64,000 nt of DNA, taken from the NCBI RefSeq assembly GCF_003665095.1, contig NZ_RCHV01000002.1, forward strand, positions 2,352,001-2,416,000, written 5' to 3'. Of this stretch, positions 1 to 9,175 are shown piece by piece (positions within the stretch are counted from its first letter, which is position 1; each line of letters starts with the position of its first letter). The position numbers were made by a program, and so were the translations under genes. The stretch is from Streptomyces sp. Z26. GTDB taxonomy: Bacteria; Actinomycetota; Actinomycetes; Streptomycetales; Streptomycetaceae. The notes beneath the pieces are model-generated. The model worked only from the letters and a program-made list of their open reading frames with translations. It did not search any database and was not told the DNA's origin.

Positions 1-569
1 AAGCAGAGCAGGGCGCTCGCCCCGGCCCGTACGGCGGCGTCGATCCGGTCCGCGAGCATGGAGCCGCCCTCGTCGAGCAGGCGTACGTCCGGGTGCACCT
101 TCGCGGCGAAGTACGCGAAGCCGCGCGCCTGCGCGGAGGCAGCGCGCAGGCCGAGCACGGGGAGCGCGGGCGAGGCGGCGAGGAGCCGCCCGGCGCGTTC
201 GACGGGGGCGGGGTCGGCGAGGAGGGCGGCGAGTTCGCGGAGGTTGTCGATCTCGGAGAGCACGGCCTGCTGGTACTCGTTGCCGGGGGCGGCGCCCCCG
301 CCCGCCCCGTGCTCCCCCGCCTGTTCCGCGCCGGACTCCGGCACGTCCCGCAGGTGCCTGCGCAGCGCCGGGTAGCCGTCGAAGCCGAGCGCGACGGCGA
401 ACCGCGTGACGGACGGCTGGCTGACACCGGCGAGTTCGGCCAGCTCCACGCTGGACAGGAACGGGGCGTCCGCCGCCCGCCGCACCATGCAGTGGGCGAT
501 CCGCCGCTGGGCGGGCGTGAGCCGGTGGCCCTCGAAAAGCTTCAGCAACCGCGCGCTCGCGCCGCCCAT
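1..569 (-). CDS. MurR/RpiR family transcriptional regulator (3' end cut off)
   Basis: Cytoplasmic DNA-binding regulator with an N-terminal RpiR-type helix-turn-helix (residues about 5-75) and the beginning of a sugar-isomerase (SIS) domain. The N-terminus reads MGGASARLLKLFEGHRLT, followed by the turn region LAELAGVSQPSVTRF, which is typical of the HTH_6 recognition helix. Later GLRAASAQARGFAYF looks like the SIS sugar-phosphate binding entry. The window edge removes the C-terminal end. I chose the ATG at 569 because the coding signal begins there; the upstream ATGs are in other frames or run into stops. No strong ribosome site is visible. Family members sense phosphosugars or amino-sugar phosphates; the effector here cannot be told. 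Confidence 0.85.
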   Translation of the reverse strand, partial: MGGASARLLKLFEGHRLTPAQRRIAHCMVRRAADAPFLSSVELAELAGVSQPSVTRFAVALGFDGYPALRRHLRDVPESGAEQAGEHGAGGGAAPGNEYQQAVLSEIDNLRELAALLADPAPVERAGRLLAASPALPVLGLRAASAQARGFAYFAAKVHPDVRLLDEGGSMLADRIDAAVRAGASALLC

Positions 570-730
570 CGCGCCACCCGTCCCGTCTTCCGCCGCCGCC
601 GACGACTGCTTTCACCGCGCTCCGACTCTGCATGACTCCATACAGGGGGAGCAACTCTGAGGATCACCGCAGGCGATTGGTGGGGATACCCCCAGTGCCC
701 CGGTGGCTCCTGGTTCGTATCCTGTTCGCC

Positions 731-1171
731 ATGGACGCTCGCGACCCGGAGTTGAAGAAGGAACTCGACGCGACCTTGCAGATCCGCAAGGAGCTCGGGC
801 CTGAGTACGAGTCGGAGCTGGTCGATTCGTTCCTGGAGAAGCTGGAGGAGTCGGTGGACCGGCGGGTCCGCAGACAGCTGGCCGAGCAGCAGATGGTCGT
901 GGCGCGCGGCAGCAGCCCGCGTCCGGCGCAGCATCCGAACGCCGCGCTCCCCGACGGGCTGGGCGCCGGGCTGGGAGTGGCCGTCGTCTCCCTCGTGCTG
1001 GCGATCCCGCTGTCCGCGATCGCCGCGGTCAACACCGGCCTGCCGGGCCTGCTCGTCTGCTGGGGCGCCATCGTCGCCGTCAACGGACTGCACGCGAGCC
1101 GCGCCTGGTTCGAGCTGCGCCTCAGCCGCCAGTCGCAGGCGTCCCCGTCGTCGATGAGCGGCTGGGACTGA
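731..1171 (+). CDS. small conserved integral membrane protein
   Basis: 146-residue protein of unknown function. An acidic, helical N-terminal half (MDARDPELKKELDATLQ, about residues 1-60) is followed by two hydrophobic segments at roughly residues 80-100 and 105-123, then a short basic tail. A cytoplasmic head and a two-helix membrane hairpin are therefore likely. The frame stays open upstream to 632, but codon quality is poor there. The ATG at 731 begins the well-coded part and sits divergent from the MurR/RpiR gene. Similar small proteins are common in Streptomyces, but I know of no assigned role. Confidence 0.75.
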   Translation: MDARDPELKKELDATLQIRKELGPEYESELVDSFLEKLEESVDRRVRRQLAEQQMVVARGSSPRPAQHPNAALPDGLGAGLGVAVVSLVLAIPLSAIAAVNTGLPGLLVCWGAIVAVNGLHASRAWFELRLSRQSQASPSSMSGWD

Positions 1172-1261
1172 CCACGGGTCACGGCGGCACGGGCACGGAC
1201 GCAGGCACAGGCACAGGCACTGGGGCGTACGGGCCGCGCGACCCGCACCGGTCGCGTCACG

Positions 1262-1294
1262 CGTACCGCCCACACCGTCCGTACCGCCCACACC
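1262..1294. repeat. 15-bp direct repeat between convergent genes
   Basis: CGTACCGCCCACACC occurs at 1262-1276 and again at 1280-1294. A short run of AGGCAC-type hexamers lies just upstream (about 1205-1220). The repeats lie in the non-coding gap between the small membrane protein and cystathionine beta-synthase. I see no gene here, and the repeats may simply be slippage products. Confidence 0.6.
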
Positions 1295-1315
1295 ACCCGC
1301 GCCGCCCGCACGGTC

Positions 1316-1352
1316 CCGGCGGGACGGCCGACCCCCGTCCCCGTCCCGCCGG
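1316..1352. terminator. hairpin terminator between convergent genes
   Basis: Perfect 10-bp inverted repeat (CCGGCGGGAC at 1316-1325, GTCCCGCCGG at 1343-1352) with a 17-nt loop. It ends eight bases before the stop codon of the convergent cystathionine beta-synthase gene. It lacks a T-run, as most Streptomyces terminators do, and could serve both strands. Confidence 0.6.
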
Positions 1353-1359
1353 TGCGCGG

Positions 1360-2748
1360 CTACTTCCGGTCCCGCGCCAGGTACGCCAGCAGGTCCTGCC
1401 GGCTCAGCACGCCGGTCGGCTTGCCGTCCTCCAGCACCAGCGTCGCGTCCGCGCCCTCCAGCACCCGCATCAGCTCGCCCACCGACTCACCCGAGCCGAC
1501 GTGCGGCAGCGGCGGGCTCATGTGCTTCTCCAACGTGCCGTCCAGCGAGGCGCGCTGCGCGAACAGCGCCTCCAGCAGCTCCCGTTCCACCACCGACCCG
1601 ATGACCTCGGCGGCCATCACGTCCGGGTGCCCGGCGCCCGGCTTGACCACGGGCATCTGCGAGACGCCGTACTCCCGCAGCACCTCGATCGCGTCCCCGA
1701 CCGTCTCCTCCGGGTGCATGTGGACGAGCGACGGCAGCGGGCCCTCCTTGTACCGGAGCACGTCGCCCACCCGTACGACGGAGGGCTCGCCCTCCTCCAG
1801 GAAGCCGTAGTCGTTCATCCAGTCGTCGTTAAAGATCTTGCTGAGGTAGCCGCGCCCGCTGTCCGGGAGCAGCACCACGACGACGTCGTCCGGGTCGGCC
1901 CGTTCCGCGACGCGCAGCGCGGCGGCCACGGCCATGCCGCAGGAGCCGCCGACGAGCAGCCCCTCCTCCTTGGCCAGCCGACGCGTCATCTGGAAGGAGT
2001 CCTTGTCGGAGACGGCGACGATCTCGTCGGTGACCTCCCGGTCGTACGCGTCGGGCCAGAAGTCCTCACCGACGCCCTCGACCAGGTACGGCCGCCCGGA
2101 GCCGCCGCTGTAGACGGAGCCCTCCGGGTCCGCGCCCACGACCCGTACGCGGCCCTCGCTGATCTCCTTGAGATAGCGGCCCGTTCCGGAGATGGTGCCG
2201 CCGGTGCCGATGCCGGTGACGAAGTGGGTGATGCGCCCGTCCGTCTGCTCCCACAGCTCGGGACCGGTCGTCTCGTAGTGCGAGCGCGGGTTGTTGGGGT
2301 TGCTGTACTGGTCGGGCTTCCACGCCCCGGGCGTCTCGCGGACCAGCCGGTCGGAGACGTTGTAGTAGGAATCCGGGTGGTCGGGATCGACCGCGGTGGG
2401 GCACACTACGACCTCCGCGCCGTACGCCCGCAGGACGTTGATCTTGTCCGTGGAGACCTTGTCCGGGCAGACGAAGACGCAGCGGTAGCCCTTCTGCTGC
2501 GCCACGATGGCCAGGCCGACGCCGGTGTTGCCGGAGGTCGGCTCGATGATCGTGCCGCCGGGGAGCAGCTCGCCGCTGCGTTCCGCTGCCTCGATCATCC
2601 GCACGGCGATCCGGTCCTTCACGGAGCCGCCCGGGTTGAAGTACTCGACCTTCGCCAGGACGGTGGCCCGGATGCCCTCGGTCACGCTGTTCAGCTTGAG
2701 CAGCGGGGTGTTGCCGACAAGCTCGATCATCGACTCGTGATACTGCAC
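1360..2748 (-). CDS. cystathionine beta-synthase (PLP-dependent) with C-terminal CBS pair
   Basis: Cytoplasmic PLP enzyme of transsulfuration, condensing serine (or an activated serine) with homocysteine; some relatives act as cysteine synthases. The 462-residue protein has a fold-type II PLP core (about residues 1-320). The Schiff-base lysine is K44 in GGSVKDR, the substrate loop is TSGNTG at about 71-76, and the phosphate-binding loop is GTGGTISGTG. Two CBS domains (about 335-460) follow, so the length fits full cystathionine beta-synthase rather than CysK. The frame is open far upstream, but the GTG at 2748 is preceded by GAAAGG at good spacing and the family N-terminus (VQYHESMIELVGNTP) begins here. 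The enzyme family is secure; the exact nucleophile and acceptor are inferred from the CBS domains. Confidence 0.92.
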   Translation of the reverse strand: MQYHESMIELVGNTPLLKLNSVTEGIRATVLAKVEYFNPGGSVKDRIAVRMIEAAERSGELLPGGTIIEPTSGNTGVGLAIVAQQKGYRCVFVCPDKVSTDKINVLRAYGAEVVVCPTAVDPDHPDSYYNVSDRLVRETPGAWKPDQYSNPNNPRSHYETTGPELWEQTDGRITHFVTGIGTGGTISGTGRYLKEISEGRVRVVGADPEGSVYSGGSGRPYLVEGVGEDFWPDAYDREVTDEIVAVSDKDSFQMTRRLAKEEGLLVGGSCGMAVAAALRVAERADPDDVVVVLLPDSGRGYLSKIFNDDWMNDYGFLEEGEPSVVRVGDVLRYKEGPLPSLVHMHPEETVGDAIEVLREYGVSQMPVVKPGAGHPDVMAAEVIGSVVERELLEALFAQRASLDGTLEKHMSPPLPHVGSGESVGELMRVLEGADATLVLEDGKPTGVLSRQDLLAYLARDRK

Positions 2749-2989
2749 CTGTTCTCGCCTTTCGGGGTCAGGGTGTGGCGGGGCCGACGGTCCCTGTGGG
2801 GTGCCGACCCGGCGGAACGCAGCGGGCCGCTGCCGTCGCTCCACCCGTGGCGACACCATATTGCGCAACATGCGCACGCCAGGGGCGCGTTGCACGACGG
2901 GCCACGCGGGGTAACACAGTGTTGAGGACGACAGGCCGTACATACACGGAACGTTACGGAACAACCCATCGGGAGGCGGGACCACAACT

Positions 2990-4285
2990 ATGCCCATGTC
3001 GAAGGCGGCCAGTGCCAGGGTGGCACGCCGGATCGCGACCGCGGCCGCGTACGGCGGCGGCAGTCTCGGGCTGCTCGGAGGAGCGGCGGTCGGGCTGGTG
3101 TTCACCGAGATCCAGCTGGCCAAACGGAAGGTCGGGGTCGGCGGCTCCGACGAGGAACCACCGATGGCCGACGGGATGTACGGGGACGCCTTCGCCGGGA
3201 CCGCGCCCGACGCCGCGGGGAACGCCGCGCGTCACGTGCGCCCCGTACGGCTCGCGGTGCTCGGTGACTCCACGGCCGCCGGGCAGGGCGTGCACCACGC
3301 GCGGCAGACCCCGGGCGGGCTGCTCGCGCTGGCCCTCGCCGCGGTCGCGGAACGCCCCGTGGAGCTGCGGAACGTGGCGGTGCCCGGCGCGCAGTCCGAC
3401 GGCCTGGAGGAGCAGGTGACGCTGCTCCTCGGGGAGCGCGACCTCGACCAGGCACCGGACGTCTGCCTGATCATGGTCGGCGCGAACGACGTGACGCACC
3501 GCATGCCACCGGCCCGTTCCGTACGGCTGCTGTCGGACGCCGTCGCCCGGCTGCGTACGGCAGGGTGCGAGGTGGTCGTCGGCACCTGCCCCGACCTGGG
3601 TTCCGTCGAGCCCGTCGGGCAGCCGCTGCGCTGGATCGCGCGCCGGTTGAGCCGCCAGCTGGCCGCGGCGCAGACCATCGCGGTGGTCGAGGAGGGCGGG
3701 CGTACGGTCTCGCTCGGCGACCTGCTCGGGCCGGAGTTCGCGGCGAACCCGCGGGAGCTGTTCGGACCGGACAACTACCACCCGTCGGCGGAGGGTTACG
3801 CGGCCGCGGCGATGGCCATGCTGCCCACGCTGAGCGCCGCGCTGGGCCTGTGGCCCACCGAGGACGACCGCCCGGACGCCGCACGCCGCGAGGGCATCCT
3901 CCCGGTCGCGCGCGCGGCCGCCGAGGCCGCGGCGGAGGGCGGCACCGAGGTGGCGGCCGTACGTGGACCGTGGGCCCTGCTGAAGCACCGGCGGCGTCGG
4001 CGGCTGCCGGTGGCGGACGCGGACGCGCCGTCGGGCGTGGCGGGGTCCGCCGAGGCGCGCGCCGCGGAGGCGGCGGAGGGCGGCGGCGCGGACGCGGACC
4101 CGTACGCCACCGCAGCGGTGCCGGACGACGACGGCGACAGGCCGAAGGGGAAGGGGAAGGCGAAAGCGAAGGGGCGGGCCCGGCGCAAGGGGATCGACGA
4201 CGGTACGGCCGCCGGGTCCACCGGCGCCGACCCGGGCCCGGACCCCGGTGCGCCACCGCGCCGCGACGCGGGCGTCCGCCCGTAG
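2990..4285 (+). CDS. SGNH/GDSL hydrolase-type protein with N-terminal membrane anchor
   Basis: 431-residue esterase/lipase-like protein. A single hydrophobic segment (about residues 18-40) suggests membrane anchoring. The SGNH fold follows, with block I LGDSTAAG (nucleophile Ser94), block III GAND (164-167) and block V DNYHPS (Asp261, His264), so the catalytic set is complete. The last 130 residues are Ala/Asp/Lys-rich and low in complexity, with a Lys/Gly patch near 385-400. GGGAGG lies upstream of the ATG at 2990; a second ATG at 2996 would also work. It diverges from the cystathionine beta-synthase gene across about 240 bp that must hold both promoters. The substrate cannot be predicted. 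Confidence 0.85.
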   Translation: MPMSKAASARVARRIATAAAYGGGSLGLLGGAAVGLVFTEIQLAKRKVGVGGSDEEPPMADGMYGDAFAGTAPDAAGNAARHVRPVRLAVLGDSTAAGQGVHHARQTPGGLLALALAAVAERPVELRNVAVPGAQSDGLEEQVTLLLGERDLDQAPDVCLIMVGANDVTHRMPPARSVRLLSDAVARLRTAGCEVVVGTCPDLGSVEPVGQPLRWIARRLSRQLAAAQTIAVVEEGGRTVSLGDLLGPEFAANPRELFGPDNYHPSAEGYAAAAMAMLPTLSAALGLWPTEDDRPDAARREGILPVARAAAEAAAEGGTEVAAVRGPWALLKHRRRRRLPVADADAPSGVAGSAEARAAEAAEGGGADADPYATAAVPDDDGDRPKGKGKAKAKGRARRKGIDDGTAAGSTGADPGPDPGAPPRRDAGVRP

Positions 4286-4337
4286 CGGCGCGGGGCGGCA
4301 CGGCCGCCGCACCACGGGCACGTCGGGCACACACCAA

Positions 4338-4351
4338 AGCAAGCGCTTAGA
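4338..4351. promoter_or_regulatory. candidate TetR-type operator upstream of the thiolase
   Basis: The palindromic core AAGCGCTT (4341-4348), within AGCAAGCGCTTAGA, stands out from the GC-rich background about 110 bp before the thiolase start. Similar boxes precede fatty-acid and acyl-CoA genes in actinobacteria, as I remember them. No regulator is encoded next to it. The site is a guess based on symmetry and position. Confidence 0.35.
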
Positions 4352-4452
4352 AAAGAGTCCCGCATCACATCGCGTGCCGCGTGACCCCCGGGCTACGGGT
4401 CGGTAGCTTCCGTAGTCAGTCCGGAACCGTCCAGCGCACCTTGGAGCCCTTG

Positions 4453-5673
4453 ATGCCCGAAGCAGTGATCGTCTCCGCCGCCCGTTCCCCGATCGGACGC
4501 GCCTTCAAGGGGTCCCTCAAGGACCTGCGGCCGGACGATCTCACCGCGGAGATCGTCCGGGCGGCCCTGGCCAAGGTGCCCGAGCTGGACCCCGCCCTGA
4601 TCGAAGACCTGCTGCTCGGCTGCGGCCTGCCCGGCGGCGAACAGGGCCACAACCTCGGCCGGGTCGTCGCCGTCCAGCTGGGCATGGACCAGCTGCCCGG
4701 CTGTACGGTCACGCGCTACTGCTCCTCCTCGCTCCAGACGACCCGGATGGCGATGCACGCCATCAAGGCCGGCGAGGGCGACGTCTTCCTGTCGGCAGGC
4801 GTGGAGACGGTGTCCCGTTCCGTCAACGGCACCTCCGACGGCATGCCGGGCACGCACAACCCCCTCTTCGCGGACGCCGAGGCCCGGACGGCCCATCGCG
4901 CCGAGCACGGCGGCGAGGGCTGGGCCGACCCGCGCGGCACCGGCGAACTCCCCGACGTCTACATGGCCATGGGCCAGACCGCCGAGAACCTCGCCCGGGA
5001 CAAGGGCATCTCGCGCGCGGAGATGGACGAGTTCGGCGTGCGGTCGCAGAACCTGGCGGAGAAGGCCATCGCCGACGGCTTCTGGGAGCGCGAGATCACC
5101 CCCGTCACCCTCCCCGACGGCACGGTGGTCTCCCGTGACGACGGCCCGCGGGCGGGCGTCTCGCTGGAGGGCGTGCAGGGCCTGAAGCCGGTCTTCCGCC
5201 CGGACGGGCTGATCACGGCGGGCAACTGCTGCCCGCTGAACGACGGCGCCGCCGCGCTCGTCGTCATGTCCGACACCAAGGCGCGCGAGCTGGGCATCAC
5301 GCCGCTCGCCCGCGTCGTCTCCACCGGCGTCTCGGCGCTCTCCCCGGAGATCATGGGCTTCGGCCCGGTCGAGGCGTCGCAACAGGCCCTGGCCCGCGCG
5401 GGGATGAGCATCGGGGACATCGATCTCGTGGAGATCAACGAGGCGTTCGCCGCCCAGGTCATCCCCTCGTACCAGGCCCTCGGCATCGACCTCGACCGGC
5501 TGAACGTGAACGGCGGCGCCATCGCCGTCGGCCACCCCTTCGGCATGACCGGCGCCCGCATCACGGGGACGCTGATCAACTCCCTCCAGTGGCACGACAA
5601 GCAGTTCGGGCTGGAGACGATGTGCGTCGGCGGCGGCCAGGGCATGGCCATGGTCGTCGAACGACTGAGCTGA
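4453..5673 (+). CDS. acetyl-CoA C-acyltransferase (thiolase)
   Basis: Cytoplasmic thiolase that cleaves 3-ketoacyl-CoA or condenses acyl-CoAs. At 406 residues it is full length. The nucleophilic Cys90 lies in RYCSSSLQTT, the GHPFG histidine is at about 361, and the second catalytic Cys is at about 391 in CVGGGQGM. NEAFA is also present. The chosen ATG at 4453 has GGAG ten bases upstream and begins the family N-terminus MPEAVIVSAARSPIGR; the open frame upstream to 4381 is not needed. No beta-oxidation partner (hydratase/dehydrogenase) is adjacent, so a degradative FadA/PcaF role is inferred from family resemblance. A strong hairpin follows the stop. Confidence 0.93.
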   Translation: MPEAVIVSAARSPIGRAFKGSLKDLRPDDLTAEIVRAALAKVPELDPALIEDLLLGCGLPGGEQGHNLGRVVAVQLGMDQLPGCTVTRYCSSSLQTTRMAMHAIKAGEGDVFLSAGVETVSRSVNGTSDGMPGTHNPLFADAEARTAHRAEHGGEGWADPRGTGELPDVYMAMGQTAENLARDKGISRAEMDEFGVRSQNLAEKAIADGFWEREITPVTLPDGTVVSRDDGPRAGVSLEGVQGLKPVFRPDGLITAGNCCPLNDGAAALVVMSDTKARELGITPLARVVSTGVSALSPEIMGFGPVEASQQALARAGMSIGDIDLVEINEAFAAQVIPSYQALGIDLDRLNVNGGAIAVGHPFGMTGARITGTLINSLQWHDKQFGLETMCVGGGQGMAMVVERLS

Positions 5674-5774
5674 GCGGTCCGGCACACGTAACTCCCCGGC
5701 ACCGTACGGGTACCGGAAGCGAACGGCGGCGTCCCAGGCCGCCGCTCGACGGCCGGTCCGAAGAAGGACCGCCG

Positions 5775-5816
5775 CGCCCCCAGGGTGTGACATATCCCCT
5801 GGGGGCGTGGCATTTT
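5775..5816 (+). terminator. intrinsic terminator after the thiolase
   Basis: An 11-bp perfect inverted repeat (CGCCCCCAGGG at 5775-5785 and its complement at 5797-5807) is followed closely by CATTTTC, an unusual T-run for this genome. It lies 100 bp after the thiolase stop and before the next gene's leader. Confidence 0.7.
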
Positions 5817-5957
5817 CGCAGGTCAACGACGTGAGGCCGGGAAGCCCCCGCTCTCGCGCCAGGCCCTCCCGCCAGGTTGTGCACTACGGTCGAGGGGTCT
5901 TGCCAGCGAAATCTGAGGTAGGAATTCGGGGACCTAAACGGAACCGGGAGTACGTCA

Positions 5958-7163
5958 GTGAGCGCCATATCCATCGTTCTGCTGGTGGCCGCGGCCGTCG
6001 CCACGGCCCTGGGCGGCGCCGCCCTCCACACCGTCCGCGGCCTGCACCGCGAGTTGACCGCGCTGCGCGACCAGTTGGACACCGCGGAGGCGGCCCGTGC
6101 GGCGGCCGCCGCGCCGATGTCCGTGCCCGCCGCGCGCCAGAGCCCCGCCGAGGAGATCCGGGCCGCCGTCAGCGCCGCCCTCGCGGAGGAGCGGGAACGC
6201 GAACTGGCCGAGGCGCGCGCCTTCTGGGCCGCGCAGGAGGCACGTGACGCGGACACCGACGCGGGCCTGCTCGCCGGGCACGGCACCGAGTACGAGGTCG
6301 CGCCGGACCTGGACGGCGCCCTGCTGGACGCCCTGCTCGAAGGGCGCCTCGACGACCTGGACGTGCCCGACGGGCCGTTGGGGGGCGACGTGTTCGTGCC
6401 GCGCCAGTCGGGGACGGCGGGGTCGGACACGGCGGGCGCGCCGGACGCGTTCGACACCTCGGAGCACGTGGAGGCCCTGGACGCGCCGGAGTTCGGTGAC
6501 GCCCCGGACGCGGGCGACCGCGCCGAGTACGGCGACCGGGTGGAGTCGAACGGGGCCACCGAGGTCGCTGAGGTCAGCGAGGCCGCGGGGACCGGTGGCG
6601 CCGGTGGGACCACGGAGGCTACGGAGACGGTGGAGCCGGTCGAGGCCAGGGAGACGGCGGAGATACCGGAGCACGCCGACACCCGCACCGCCGACACCCG
6701 TACCGCCGGGTCCCGCGCCGCCGACGCCGGACCCGATCTCGGCCCCGAGTCGCCGGAGTTGGCCGCGGCCCGCCGCCGCCACCCGTCGCACCCCGGCTTC
6801 CACCTCAACGGCGACCCCGTCGTCCCCTCGCCCACCCCGCCCGGCGGTCACGGGCCCGTCCTCGCCGAGCACGAGCGCACGGTCCGGCGGCTCACGGAGC
6901 TGGCGGAGGCCCGTACGCCGCTGGCCGACGTACGGCCCGGTCCGCTCGGCACGTTGGACGTGTACGCGTTCGAGGACGGCACGACGCTCTGCATGTCCCC
7001 CGGCCACCAGGAGACGGCGCGCCATCTCGCGCAGGCGCTCGACGGCGGTCTGCCCCCGGTGCTGCTCGGCGGCTCGGGTGTCTCCGGCGCGTACGCGCTG
7101 ACGTTCGCGATCGGTGACGAGACGGTCTACACCCTGGCGGACCGCGTCATCGCGTCGCTCTGA
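5958..7163 (+). CDS. membrane-anchored hypothetical protein with acidic low-complexity middle
   Basis: 401 residues, not recognised. The first 25 residues form a hydrophobic segment (ISIVLLVAAAVATALGG) with a basic/helical continuation that suggests a short coiled coil (about 26-100). The middle (about 150-290) is rich in Glu, Thr, Ala and Asp with drifting TADTRT/EVSEAA-type repeats. The C-terminal about 110 residues look globular (GTLDVYAFEDGTTLCM). The GTG at 5958 has GGGAG at proper spacing. It stands alone between a terminator and a divergent small gene. It is probably a single-pass protein with most of its mass in the cytoplasm, but the orientation is not certain. Confidence 0.7.
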   Translation: MSAISIVLLVAAAVATALGGAALHTVRGLHRELTALRDQLDTAEAARAAAAAPMSVPAARQSPAEEIRAAVSAALAEERERELAEARAFWAAQEARDADTDAGLLAGHGTEYEVAPDLDGALLDALLEGRLDDLDVPDGPLGGDVFVPRQSGTAGSDTAGAPDAFDTSEHVEALDAPEFGDAPDAGDRAEYGDRVESNGATEVAEVSEAAGTGGAGGTTEATETVEPVEARETAEIPEHADTRTADTRTAGSRAADAGPDLGPESPELAAARRRHPSHPGFHLNGDPVVPSPTPPGGHGPVLAEHERTVRRLTELAEARTPLADVRPGPLGTLDVYAFEDGTTLCMSPGHQETARHLAQALDGGLPPVLLGGSGVSGAYALTFAIGDETVYTLADRVIASL

Positions 7164-7253
7164 GCGACGCGCCCCGCACGCACCTCGCCGCCGTACGGAC
7201 ATCCACCGCCGTACGGGCGTCCGCCGCCCGTCACACCGGACGCACCCGCGCCG

Positions 7254-7574
7254 TCACGCCCGTGCCCCCGCGCCGACCGCCGTCACCAGGTCGACCGCAT
7301 CCGCCAGCGCCGCCTCGTCCCCCGCGGCGGCCAGCGCGAGCGCCAGATCGTGCCCGGTCACCGACAGCTGGTCGCCGACCGCGAACGGGCCCGCGTCCGG
7401 CAGCTCGTACGGCGCACTCCCCGGGAACTCCAACTCCTGCGCGCGCCGGGCCAGTTCGCGGGCCAGCGCCAGCCCCTCCGCCGCCGCCCCGCGCCGCAGC
7501 GCGCTCTGCGGGGTGGCGCGGAGCCGGTCGGCGAGGCGGTCCACGGGCCGGGTCAGGGAGGTCGTGTCGAGCAT
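7254..7574 (-). CDS. small helical hypothetical protein
   Basis: 106 residues, mostly Ala/Leu/Arg-rich amphipathic helix (LADRLRATPQSALRRGAA). It has no signal peptide, membrane segment or known motif. ATG 7574 has no clear ribosome site. It is divergently transcribed from the DUF4287-like gene, with 98 bp between them. GC3 pattern and length support a real gene, but the function is unknown. Confidence 0.6.
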   Translation of the reverse strand: MLDTTSLTRPVDRLADRLRATPQSALRRGAAAEGLALARELARRAQELEFPGSAPYELPDAGPFAVGDQLSVTGHDLALALAAAGDEAALADAVDLVTAVGAGARA

Positions 7575-7672
7575 CGCCCAACCCTATGCGCCTACCACGG
7601 ACGGTTGCCATCGTCCGAACACTCAGGCACGGTGGCGTGAAGGACTCAGCAAGGCAGCAGCCGGAGGCGCCG

Positions 7673-7900
7673 ATGTCCCAGACCTTCTCCGATGAGACCC
7701 ACCAGAACCTGCTCTCCCGAATCCCTCACTGCACCGGCCGTGAGGTGTCCGACTGGCTCCGCACCGTCGACGAAGGCCCCGCCCTCTTCCGCTTCGAGGA
7801 GAAGGTGAGCTGGCTCCGAGGAGAGCACGAACTCTCCTACGGGCACGCGAAGGCGATCATCCACGAGTACGACCTGCGGCGCGCCGCGCGCCACCTCTGA
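7673..7900 (+). CDS. DUF4287-like small protein
   Basis: 75-residue cytoplasmic protein. The pattern TGREVSDWLRTV, then WLRGEHELSYGHAKAIIHEYDLRR, matches the DUF4287 family as I know it: a short helical domain found in many actinobacteria with no established biochemical role. GGAGG lies six bases before the ATG. The open frame upstream is not coding. A strong bidirectional terminator follows and separates it from the convergent membrane protein gene. Confidence 0.75.
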   Translation: MSQTFSDETHQNLLSRIPHCTGREVSDWLRTVDEGPALFRFEEKVSWLRGEHELSYGHAKAIIHEYDLRRAARHL

Positions 7901-7938
7901 ACGGCCCGAGCCCTCCCCTGGGCGTGTGACGAGACGCG

Positions 7939-7981
7939 GGAAGGGCCCGCGAGGCGATCGAATCGCCTCGCGGGCCCTTCC
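7939..7981. terminator. bidirectional intrinsic terminator
   Basis: A perfect 20-bp inverted repeat (7939-7958 and 7962-7981) with a three-base loop, CGA, lies between two convergent genes. It is the longest perfect hairpin I found in the window and should stop transcription from both sides. Confidence 0.85.
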
Positions 7982-8013
7982 TCGTGCGACTGACGTCCGT
8001 CGCGACGTACGCC

Positions 8014-8865
8014 CTACTCGCTCTGGAGGATGGCGATGAGCCGCAGGAACTCCAGGTAGATCCAGACCAGCGTCAGGGTCAGGCCGAACGCGGCCATCCA
8101 GGACTCCTCGCGCGGCGCCCCGTACGCGATCCCGTCCTCGACCTGCTTGAAGTCGAGCGCGAGGAAGCAGGCGCCGAGCACGATGCCGATGACACCGAAG
8201 AGGATGCCCATGCCACCGCTGCGGAAGCCGAGCCCGTCGCCGCCGCCGAAGACGGCGAACAGCATGTTGACGCCCATGAGCAGGACGAAGCCGATGGCGG
8301 CGGCGATCACGAAGCGGTAGAACCGCTGGGTGACGCGGATGATCCGCGTCTTGTACATCACCAGGACCGCGGTGAACACGGCCATGGTGCCCAGGACGGC
8401 CTGCATGGCGGCGCCGTCGGCGATCTGGCTGTCGATGAAGTTGCTGATGGCACCGAGGAACAGGCCCTCGAACGCCGCGTAGGCCAGGATCAGCGCCGGG
8501 ACGGCCGTGCGCTTGAAGGACTGCACGAGCGCCAGCACCATCGCCACGAGCGCCGCGCCGATGGCGAGGCCCAGCGGCAGGTCGGCGATCCAGGCGAGCG
8601 CCGCCATGACGACCACGGTGCCGACGGTCAGACCGGTGCGCGCGACGACGTCGTCCATCGTCATACGGCCGGCGTACGACGGAGCCACCGGCGGCGCACC
8701 CTGCGGGCCGGCCGCGGTCTGCGTCTGCTGTGCGTACGGATTGGTCGCGTAAGGGTTCGTCGCGTAAGGGGTCCCGGTCTGCGGCTGCTGTGTGCCGTTG
8801 AAACCGGCAGGGCCGTTGGCGCGGCTGAACCCCCGACGCGAGAAGACCGGGTTGCTGCTCCTCAT
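8014..8865 (-). CDS. Bax inhibitor-1 / YccA family membrane protein
   Basis: 283 residues. A hydrophilic N-terminal tail with short repeats (TPYATNPYATNPYAQQ, about residues 30-50) precedes a seven-helix membrane domain starting near residue 75. The pattern AFEGLFLGAIS, then LDFKQVEDGI, then ESWMAAFGLTLTLVWIYLEFLRL is characteristic of the BI-1/YccA family, including the acidic residues near the last helices. Family members are proton- or calcium-leak-type membrane proteins, or interact with membrane proteases; the role in actinobacteria is not settled. GGAGGAG precedes the ATG at 8865, which fixes the start against a longer open frame running to 9138. Confidence 0.88.
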   Translation of the reverse strand: MRSSNPVFSRRGFSRANGPAGFNGTQQPQTGTPYATNPYATNPYAQQTQTAAGPQGAPPVAPSYAGRMTMDDVVARTGLTVGTVVVMAALAWIADLPLGLAIGAALVAMVLALVQSFKRTAVPALILAYAAFEGLFLGAISNFIDSQIADGAAMQAVLGTMAVFTAVLVMYKTRIIRVTQRFYRFVIAAAIGFVLLMGVNMLFAVFGGGDGLGFRSGGMGILFGVIGIVLGACFLALDFKQVEDGIAYGAPREESWMAAFGLTLTLVWIYLEFLRLIAILQSE

Positions 8866-9175
8866 CTCACTCCTCCATGACCGCACGGCGCGGCCTTGCC
8901 CTCCAGGGTAATGCTTGAGCAAAGCTCGCACGCTGGTGCCGCAGTAAGAACGTACGAGAAGCCCGCGATTGTTCCGGGCGCCGCCGACTCCCCCGCTCGC
9001 CCACCCCCTCCCGGCCCTCCGCCCGGAACGGACCCCGGGTGTCGAAGCGCGCTGATCGTGGCGTACAACGGGAAACCGGGAACAAGGCCCCTTTCCGGGC
9101 CGCTCCCGCACCCCGCGTCGGGGGTTGCCCGGCCGCAATCTGTGATCTGGCTCTCATCTCGGGCAACGACTCACC